Below, piece by piece: positions 56,859 to 64,000 of a DNA stretch of 64,000 bases. The notes under the pieces were generated by a model. That model was not told the DNA's origin, did no database searches, and was given only the letters and a program-made list of their open reading frames with translations. Every line of letters begins with the position of its first letter. The stretch's first letter is position 1. The stretch comes from Flaccisagitta enflata (lineage: Eukaryota > Chaetognatha > Sagittoidea > Aphragmophora): NCBI GenBank assembly GCA_965153355.1, contig OZ231126.1:100998001-101062000 (forward strand), read 5' to 3'. The position numbers and the translations under genes are program-made.

Positions 56859-57971
56859 TTAAGCAAAACATAATGATCTTATTTTATTGGAAGGAATTTT
56901 TTGTGCAGAAATCTTTTTTGAATTTTTTAAAACTTTTGAAATGATATTTTTTTCACTAGGATTAAAACGTTTTTGTTGGACTTTTGATCGTAGTAGCCAT
57001 TGGAACAGTCTTAGGGTGCTAAGGCTTAATGCTGATAGTAATTTGGAGAAATGGATAGTTGAGTTTGACGGGATATAAAGTACATTATGGTTGTGAAGTA
57101 GTTTAAAGTTTTTATTACTTGCAAGTAAATTAAGTAGAGCATGTGAATTTGTCATGAGCAATTTCTTAGAATTTGTTGTTAATGGAATATGGTTCTTGTT
57201 GAAAATCGAAAGAATTTCATTCCTGGCAGATGGTATATATTTTTTGATAAATGATAAGGTGCAATAGTTTTTTGTTATTTTACTAGATTTGGTTGTAGTG
57301 AAGTTGTGGTTGTCCTCTTTTTCTTCTTCTTCTTTTTCATCTTCATCTTCATCTTCTTCCTCGTCATCTTCTTCTTCCTCGTCTCCCTCTTCATCCTCGT
57401 CATCTTTTTCTGCTTTTTCTCTTTCATTTTCATTTTCATTCTCATCAGTTTCCTCATTCTCTTCTTCTCTTTCTTCTTCTTCTTCTTCTTCTTCTTCTTC
57501 TTCTTCTTCTTCTTCTTCTTCTTCTTCTTCTTCTTCTTCTTCCTCTTCCTCCTCTTCTTCCTCTTCTTCATTTTCTTCCACTTCTTCTCTTTCCCTCTCG
57601 TCCTTGGTCCTATTTTTTTTTTCTGTATTTTTTCTATTTTCTTTTTTTGGAACTACTTTTACTTTTTTGTTTGTCTCATTATTATTTTGTTTTGTTTTCA
57701 CTTTTCCTTTTTTTTCAATTACTTGTTTGTCGTCTGTTAATGAGTCCGTTACAGGTTCATTACATCCTCCTTGGAGCAACAATCTTGACTGAGCAGGTGG
57801 TAGTTTTTCTCTATCGGCTTCTAACACTTTATTCTTTCTATGTTTATATATTATGTCCATGATTTGGTCTGTCTTTGTTTGGCAAGTGATAGTTTCATTG
57901 TTTAAGATGCGGTTTATATCTTCTTGAAGTTCAATATCCTCTTTTGTGCTAATTTTGTGTTCAGTGGTCAT
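56859..57971 (-). CDS. Acidic (poly-Glu) protein, first gene of the Polinton-like block
   Basis: 370 aa from the ATG at 57,971. Residues 1-90 are helical and ordinary, and 90-130 are Lys/Asn-rich. A ~90-residue acidic run follows (Glu with Asp/Arg, coded by GAA repeats), then a normal basic C-terminal domain of ~145 residues (for example LSFIKKYIPSARNEILSIFN and LRLFQWLLRSKVQQKRF). The family is not recognised with confidence; a weak resemblance to short helical C-terminal proteins that accompany animal Polintons is possible. It lies 36 bases before the integrase and looks co-oriented with the whole block. Confidence 0.5.
   Translation of the reverse strand: MTTEHKISTKEDIELQEDINRILNNETITCQTKTDQIMDIIYKHRKNKVLEADREKLPPAQSRLLLQGGCNEPVTDSLTDDKQVIEKKGKVKTKQNNNETNKKVKVVPKKENRKNTEKKNRTKDEREREEVEENEEEEEEEEEEEEEEEEEEEEEEEEEEEEEEEEEREEENEETDENENENEREKAEKDDEDEEGDEEEEDDEEEDEDEDEKEEEEKEDNHNFTTTKSSKITKNYCTLSFIKKYIPSARNEILSIFNKNHIPLTTNSKKLLMTNSHALLNLLASNKNFKLLHNHNVLYIPSNSTIHFSKLLSALSLSTLRLFQWLLRSKVQQKRFNPSEKNIISKVLKNSKKISAQKIPSNKIRSLCFA
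57440..57560 (+). repeat. (TTC)n microsatellite in the acidic gene
   Basis: About 25-30 units of TCT/TTC with few changes. It codes the Glu run on the minus strand and causes the Ser- and Phe-rich plus-strand frames. Confidence 0.95.
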
Positions 57972-58204
57972 TTCTCTAGATATAGATTTATTGGTGCCTC
58001 CGTTTAAGTCTTTTGAAGGTGAAGGATCTGTTTCGATATTTTGTTTTTCATTTATAGTTGTGTTATTAGCTGCTTTGATAGCTAAGCTTATTAACAGGTC
58101 TCACAAAATTAGGCGGAAAGAGATGAAAACTCGTTGAAAAGAGGGTTAAAAATGGGTATACAATCAATCCAAGTGATGTATATCACCAATTTATGTTTAT
58201 TTTA

Positions 58205-58495
58205 TCAACATAATGCGAAAAATTCCCAAAAAAGGAAATGGCTATCCCCTAATGAACGTAAATATGCTGATGAGTCAAAGGCAAACAAATTTGAGATTGA
58301 CACACTATTCTTATTGTTTATGCTCGACTTCGCCTTCAATTCCTCAACTGCTGTCAACATACGCTGCTTTTTGTATGTGCGACTGACTTTCCTGTATCCA
58401 TCTATTGCATCACACGATAAATGGCGATTTTTTTGTATTCCATCTTCATAAAATGACGAACGGTAAACGTTTTCCACTCTGCTGCATTTTTCCTG
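58205..58495 (-). CDS. Possible exon, unknown protein
   Basis: A 90-codon frame of normal composition (FYEDGIQKNRHLSCDAIDGYRK, then SRTYKKQRMLTAVEELKAKSS). It lies upstream of the Polinton-like block on the same strand. The first Met is not a convincing start, so an exon is more likely. No domain is recognised. Confidence 0.3.
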   Translation of the reverse strand, partial: QEKCSRVENVYRSSFYEDGIQKNRHLSCDAIDGYRKVSRTYKKQRMLTAVEELKAKSSINNKNSVSISNLFAFDSSAYLRSLGDSHFLFWEFFALC

Positions 58496-58499
58496 TTAA

Positions 58500-59429
58500 A
58501 ATCAGCAATAATCTGACACCTCACTTTTGGTAAAACACCCTCCATCACGCCCTATATGCAGGAAAGTCGCCAACATCGATTTGCTATGTAAAAATACTGG
58601 GTCTTAGCTATCTCCATGTCAAATTTCATCATGCTGAGTGCATTTTTACTATCTGAAGGGGACGTACAGGTTCGGACGGATTTGTAAATGTTATATGTCA
58701 CTTTTCAAGGTAGCCCCCCCTACAGCCTAAACGGTTCATCATAATGACTTGAAATTTGGCATGGCCACGTATATTGTGCCTAATCGTGGGGCCATCGAGG
58801 CGATTTTTGGTAAGTTACCCCAAAGCCGCGAAATGGGGCAGGGGTGGGGGTACCCCTGGGGGGCAAAAATGTCAAAAAAAATTTTTTCGATTTTTTTCGT
58901 TTTTCCGACTTGGTTACTTGTTTTAGTATCTTTAGCACCAGAATAAAGCTTTATTTTGATATTTACCACGTTTGAATGCAATATTATGCTCTATCAAACT
59001 TGATAAGTCATTTTTCTAATTTTTCCAAGTTTTCGACGAATTCCGAAGCTTGCAAACTTGTTGATTAAGATAGCAAGTCCAGAACTCATCAGCTGCCTCC
59101 TGCCTTAGCTCTTTTCTTCAGAATATACTTTTTACACACAATTCTATAATCTATAAGAGGCAGTGTCCATCCGTTGGACTGTGTTTGTCCGTTGATCTGT
59201 GAGCATGAGTCGAGAAGCGGAAAAACAAGCGATTTGGATGGTTTTAAAAATTTGTTACAAGTTGAATTTTCTTTGCACAATTCTTGCAGCGGTCTCAATA
59301 TGTATTAATGTGTACTGTCAAACTTATGTCAACATTGTTCACTTAAAGAATAAACCAAAGGTTAACTTCGGCCCTTGCCAGAGCACTACCCCTGCCCCGT
59401 TACCAAAGTTGAAGTTGCCATCCAGAAAA

Positions 59430-59478
<49 letters not shown>

Positions 59479-59800
59479 CTTGTTAACAAGTGACACGGGG
59501 GTCACAATATTGTTGCGGACAGGTGGGCAGGGCCATCCAACCCCCAGCCTCAACCCAACCCAACTCCCCTCCAACACACTGAAACACAAACAATACCAAC
59601 TGCAGCATCCTAAATACGCGTTTTTCGCGTTTTCAACTTGTGCGTGACAACTCGATTGTGACCGATGGACGGACTGACGGACTAACGGGCGGACAAAGCC
59701 TCTTTTAGAGTTTCGTGTCTGCAATTAAAAACGGGTAAGGAAAAATTTTGATTTCGAAATAATCATTTTAAGAAATAAATCAGGAAAACTGGCGTTTTTT
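58500..59800. other. Intergenic DNA, no firm gene
   Basis: Contains (GA)n at 59,432-59,476. A short plus-strand frame from the ATG at 59,205 has one hydrophobic helix (LNFLCTILAAVSICINVYC) but runs into the GA repeat, so it is only a weak candidate. No other support. Confidence 0.4.
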
Positions 59801-59809
59801 AGCAATATA

Positions 59810-59963
59810 CAGTAGGACCCCGCCTCATTGGTCCCATTGAGACTGAAGATATTTCACCTTTATCGAGGTCAGATGACATTAAAAACTCATTTGAGACCTT
59901 AAAAGTGTTACCCTTTTTTGATGGGGCCCCTTAAAGAGCGGGTGTTATTGCGGGGTTCCACTG
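59810..59963. mobile_element. Pogo/Tigger-like MITE (TA target)
   Basis: 154 bp between TA (59,808-59,809) and TA (59,964-59,965). Ends CAGTAGGACCCCGC and, inverted, CAGTGGAACCCCGC. Noncoding. Confidence 0.75.
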
Positions 59964-60027
59964 TAAAATCATCGAGAAATGCGTGATAGTCGATTATGCT
60001 GTGCACAACAAATGTACGCTGGTTTTT

Positions 60028-60220
60028 AGTCGCGTGCACGCGATTCTATGACTTGCTCTGTCTGTCTGTCGGATAGTCGGTTGGCAACACTTTGCTTTTT
60101 TAGTCATTTTATTTCATTTTAAGGTGCTGGCCTTGTCACTGAGCAACCTCAGTATGTTTCTAATGCCCTATTATGCTCCTGCTTTAGCGTTCGCGCTGAG
60201 TCCTTGACTGCTTGCTTGTG
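60028..60220 (+). repeat. AGTCGCG dispersed repeat, diverged copy
   Basis: TTTTAGTCGCGTGCACGCGATTCTATGAC..GTCTGTCTGTCGG..CACTTTGCTTTTTTAG. The right half is poorly conserved. From here to 61,600 no gene is seen. Confidence 0.6.
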
Positions 60221-61714
60221 TCTTCTAATAAATACAGCGAAATCTCATCCAAACGAATTCTTTATTAGAAGAAGATATCCAAAGCAACGTAGTTTGAACT
60301 ATAAGGAACAGATAATAATGGAATTTAGACAGAGACTCAAAAAGCTATACAGTTAGGCCAGATGCTTTAGGACTCTAAAAATGTAGCATGAAAATGAATC
60401 AAATATGTAAAGGAGGCCTAAAGTTACCTTGGTTATGCGCTGAGACGGTAAAGAAGGTATCCAAAATTCTCCCAAAATCAGAGGCAAGGTATGAGAGTAA
60501 CAATCCAAATCAGTAAATCCGGAGCAAATAAATCGTAATAAATTCGCAGGAGAATCTATTGTGAATGAATAATGCGGAAGGGAATTTGGCGGCTCTCGAT
60601 TAATTCCAAAAGTGGTCAACAGAGGGCGCTGAATTCCGCCGCCAAAATCGCCTAAACATAAGGCCCGCTCAAATCTACCGTAAACAAAAGGCGCTCCGTA
60701 GGTAAAGCGAACTAAAGCAAAGGACGCGAATAAACCGAAACTAAACAGAAAATAAATCTATTCGGACAGACAATAACCAAATGGGACAGACATAAGGACA
60801 GTTCAGACAGACAAAAGACATCAAAATAATCATCAAAATACCAAATCTAAATGATCAAACCTGAAAAGAAAGGATTAGAAATAACCAAATACCTACCTGA
60901 GATATGAACCAAAATTAATATATACAAACCAAAATGAATCAATATCAATAAGACATGGCCCCAAAACCTTGCTTCATGACACTCCCCCCGTTTTTTACTC
61001 AAATCACAATATATTTTATGCCAATTTGGGGAAAAAACTATAACGAAGTCTTGAAGCCTGGTTTTGGGCAATTTTATGTTACACATTTGAAATGGAAAAC
61101 ACTGTAGTAAGAATCTTGAGGGATGTTTCTGTCGACGGCTTCACTGAGCTCCTCTGCTAATTCTTGTACAATTATAAATGTGCACCTACTAGAGTTTATT
61201 TGTTTCTGGTGTTAGTAAGTTTCAGGTGTGCACATTGGGTGGGGGGGTGGGACAATTTCAATCTCAATTTTCCGTAATATCAACTCGCGTCGAGTTTCGT
61301 CGATGGTGATCGTGGGCACAAAATGTTTAGTCAGCGGTAGTCAGATGGAAAGTTTGTTAGTTGTAAGTGCCACGATCGAAGTAGATAATCGAGTGACCGC
61401 GTGCGCTTTTCCGATTGTAAAGTGTAGTCGAACGAAAATTTGTAAAATGTAAGCGCTACGGTCGAGAAGGAATCGCCCGTCGCCGAAGGTGAATTATAGT
61501 CCGATCGAAGTCGATGATGATCGCGGATTGCGTTCAACCTGCCACCGTACAATGTTCGTTCGTCAAATGAGCGCGGACTGACCAAGTCCGCCGGAGAAGT
61601 CGTATCGTTTAGTGGTCGCAGCCTGTGCACCGCCAAGGCGGCTCCCGTACGGGCGCAAGCAGGCTGACGTCGAAGAAGTCCATTCCATTCGTCATCACGT
61701 CGCCATCGTCGTTG

Positions 61715-61975
61715 ACGTTGTTGTTCTGTTGTTGTCGTGTTGTTGTTTCATCGTTGTTCTGTTGTTGTTTCATTGTTGTTCTGTTGTTGTTTTATTGTTG
61801 TTCTGTTGTTGTTTTATCGTTGTTCTGTTGTTGTTTCATTGTTGTTCTGTTGTTATCATTGTTGTTTCATTGTTGTCTTGTTTCTTATCATTGTTGTTTC
61901 ATTATTGTCTTGTTTCTTATCATTGTTGTTTCATTGTTGTCTTGTTTCTTATCATTGTTGTGTTGTTGTCGTTTA
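61715..61975 (+). repeat. TTGTTGTTTCA/TTGTTGTTCTG tandem repeat
   Basis: About 20 units of a 10-11-bp (and 35-bp higher-order) repeat. It produces long Cys/Val/Phe-rich plus-strand frames that are not genes. Confidence 0.9.
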
Positions 61976-62016
61976 CATTGGAGGTCGCGGTGCTAGATCC
62001 GTTACAGGCGAACGGA

Positions 62017-62961
62017 TCATTGCCGACGACCGCCGCTGTTGGAGTTGTCGAGCATGTAAGAGAAGAAAGTGTTGATGCGTTCCGTGGAGTTGTTGAAGCG
62101 TACATGATAGTCGTGAAGTCGTCGATTGCTGATGATGCGCTGTCTTCCCCAGTAACAAATCAGCTCCACTCTTTCGCGGACGAGCCTTTCGTAGCGATCC
62201 TCCCTGTTGACGCGCCTTTGGATGATTCTTCGGAGATGGAAGGCGGCGACGGCGCGGTAAATTACGCGCCGATCGTTGCCGTGATAACGGCAGAGGTTAG
62301 ACTCGAACGTCATCATGCCGGTACGGTCGATGTGATAGATGTATCGATCGAGAAGCAATCCCCAGTCGTTGGTGACGGACGAGTAGCGCCATTCCCCTTC
62401 GAAGACGACGAGCGGATCGCGTCGGACGCGCATTCCCAGACCTCTTTTCAAACTGAGCAACAAGAAAGAGTCCACCTTGAACCACGTCCATACGTCTAAC
62501 GCGCGTGCGGCGCAGCCTCCAGGCGGGGGCCGATCATTCGTCGACGCGTCGTCGCTGTCGCCGTCGTCGTCGTCGTAGCATCTTGCTCCGTAGAGATGGC
62601 GAATACTTTGGACGAATGACACGAACCCGCGATAAGAATACTTGTCCACAAACGTCTTTAGGAACGGCGGCGCCGTGGCCACCATGCGTTCGGTCGTGAC
62701 GATGTGGACATCCCATTCGAGGTCGACGATCCATTGGCGAATGCTGTCGCTGAACTCCGTCGCTTCACTTTCCCAAACTCGTACCGTAGGTCCGCTTCCG
62801 TAGAGGTCTCCCATGAAGACGACTTTCTTGTCGAAGCGGAGGACTCGTCGGACAAGTCGCTGCGTTTCTTCTGCCCCCCAGCGATGCACTAGGTGACAAT
62901 CCGGCAAGTGAGGATTGTAGTGGGCGATCGTTTTGAAAGTAAGTTTATCGGAAAGAGGCAT
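62017..62961 (-). CDS. Orphan 314-aa protein
   Basis: Starts at the ATG at 62,959-62,961 (MPLSDKLTF). The frame stays open 18 codons upstream without another ATG. Mixed alpha/beta-looking sequence of normal composition: TIAHYNPHLPDCHLVHRWGAEE, then KVVFMGDLYGSG, then WDVHIVTTERMVATAPPF. An Asp-rich loop (YDDDDGDSDD) and a basic C-terminal half with RRIIQRR and CYWGRQR follow. GC is much higher than the flanking DNA and opposite-strand frames are also long, so codon bias or foreign origin is possible. I do not recognise the family. VVFMGDLYGSG has the look of a nucleotide- or metal-binding loop, but there is no complete motif. Confidence 0.5.
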   Translation of the reverse strand: MPLSDKLTFKTIAHYNPHLPDCHLVHRWGAEETQRLVRRVLRFDKKVVFMGDLYGSGPTVRVWESEATEFSDSIRQWIVDLEWDVHIVTTERMVATAPPFLKTFVDKYSYRGFVSFVQSIRHLYGARCYDDDDGDSDDASTNDRPPPGGCAARALDVWTWFKVDSFLLLSLKRGLGMRVRRDPLVVFEGEWRYSSVTNDWGLLLDRYIYHIDRTGMMTFESNLCRYHGNDRRVIYRAVAAFHLRRIIQRRVNREDRYERLVRERVELICYWGRQRIISNRRLHDYHVRFNNSTERINTFFSYMLDNSNSGGRRQ

Positions 62962-63171
62962 TTTAATTTTCAGTAGTCCACTAGGATTGATTTTCAAGTG
63001 CCTGAATTTGGTCAAGTACCAGAGAACATAATAATCATCATCGCGATCGAGAATTGAGATTCAACAAGTAATTTAACATTTAGTGAATGATTAGCAGTCT
63101 AGTGAATACAGCATAACCGATTTCACATCAATTAAACGGTTTTAGAATCGTTGATGTCATATTAACAAGTC

Positions 63172-63420
63172 TAGAATTCATTGGCATCGAGTGAATGAAT
63201 CGAGTGTCAACTTAAAATTGGATGAATGAATCTAGAATCAACTTGACATCGGATGAATGAATCTAGAATCAACTTGGTATCGAAAGAATGAATCTAGAAT
63301 CCACTTGTCATTGAATGAATGAATTCAGAGTCAACTTGGCATCGAATGAATGAATCTAGAATCCACTTGGCATCGGATGAATGAATCAGAAATCATCCCA
63401 CATCGAATGAATGATCAGTT
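63172..63420 (+). repeat. 31-bp minisatellite
   Basis: About eight copies of TCTAGAATCAACTTGGCATC followed by GAATGAATGAA, with point changes. It lies just upstream of the 314-aa gene, within about 200 bases of its start region. Confidence 0.9.
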
Positions 63421-63424
63421 CAAT

Positions 63425-64000
63425 TATGAATTATTTTCGGATCGAGTCGAGTGAATGATTTGTAGTTTATGAATGAATCTGTGAATGGATGAGGTAACAA
63501 TCGTCACTGTTATTAGTCCGGTTGAGCAAAGCGTGACAGTTTTTAAAGTTTTTCGAACATCAACTCTCTGGAGAGTATGCGTTTTTCGCCGCCGTCACTT
63601 TTCTTCGGGTAGCTAATCCGTCGTCGGTCTTCGGAGGCGCCAACGCAATTCTCCCCCCGTCGCCCCCTCTCGCCCACACTCGTCAGCGGAGGATCCTGAG
63701 GTCGATGGAGTTGAGGGTCAATATTAATATCTAACATTTTAACTATGTTTCATATTGCTTATACACGTATTCAAAGGTGTATTAACGTCACACTCTATCA
63801 TCGAGACATTTTGCTTAACAATTCTTACCGATGATCTTTCATCGTTGCCATTCACTCGTTGACTAGAATCGCTCTTTTCACCGAAGTCGACCATCGTCCC
63901 CATTGTTTGAGATCGAGAAGAGAGTCACCACGGTATTCGTCGCCAATCAATTGTTTCAATTCATTTCTATACATCGAGTTTTCTCGCATTCCTTTGGAAT
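63425..64000. other. Intergenic DNA at the window edge, possible short frame
   Basis: A 64-codon minus-strand frame (63,543-63,737) begins with a plausible ATG but is Arg/Gly/Pro-rich with no recognisable feature. It could be an exon cut by the edge of the view; not called as a gene. Confidence 0.3.

Noticed and set aside
57289-57792. Long Ser-rich and Phe-rich plus-strand frames
   Set aside because: Complementary readings of the (TTC)n tract inside the acidic minus-strand gene.
61612-62499. 295-aa plus-strand frame rich in Cys/Val/Phe
   Set aside because: The first half is translation of the TTGTTGTTTCA repeat and the second half is the antisense of the 314-aa gene.
61737-63420. Regularly spaced repeats that might suggest a CRISPR array
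   Set aside because: Units are contiguous with no unique spacers and the DNA is eukaryotic.

Overview
This is a repeat-rich piece of a eukaryotic nuclear genome, most likely from an aquatic invertebrate animal, though the species cannot be named. The evidence is spliceosomal introns of about 75-400 bases in several genes, long low-complexity and microsatellite tracts, and a metazoan-style mix of mobile DNA: an LTR retroelement, an L1-like LINE ORF1, a LINE ORF2 tail, a Penelope-type GIY-YIG remnant, TA-target MITEs and a Polinton/adintovirus-like gene block. I saw no bacterial operons, rRNA, tRNA or CRISPR.

Layout. (1) 1-7.2 kb: purine-rich plus-strand frames for Lys/Glu-rich proteins, then three small orphan genes on the minus strand (two membrane proteins, one secreted). 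(2) 8,289-23,578: a complete 15.3-kb LTR retroelement on the minus strand. It has 208-bp LTRs, a 5-bp target duplication, a TATA-containing promoter, gag-like frames, and a pol (RT-RNase H-integrase) interrupted by an intron that is itself an inverted repeat. A 2.8-kb foldback element sits inside gag. (3) 23.6-28 kb: copies of two dispersed repeat families. (4) 28.05-28.49 kb: a small two-exon Cys-rich gene. (5) 28.9-37.5 kb: a decayed minus-strand coiled-coil coding region, split by a nested TA-target element and by minisatellite elements. (6) 37.5-46 kb: repeats and retroelement remnants. (7) 46.9-48.6 kb: a Gln/Glu-rich protein with a C-terminal C2H2 finger. (8) 48.9-58 kb: the Polinton-like block, all minus strand. 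Its order is acidic protein, integrase (4 exons, intact DD35E), structural protein with an in-frame TAG, small basic protein, capsid-like protein (8 exons, one frameshift), and adenain-like protease (3 exons, very basic tail). (9) 58-64 kb: MITEs, microsatellites, an orphan 314-aa gene and a minisatellite.

How the parts work together. The Polinton-like genes supply integration, capsid and maturation functions and are packed 1-36 bp apart apart from two gaps (30 bp and about 270 bp), but no DNA polymerase B or packaging ATPase was recognised in the window. Twelve inferred introns interrupt three of its genes, and several contain dispersed repeats or a MITE. In the LTR element, a foldback sequence coincides almost exactly with an intron, which suggests introner-like intron creation by mobile DNA. 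These splice models come from reading GT/AG sites and frames by eye; RNA data would settle them.
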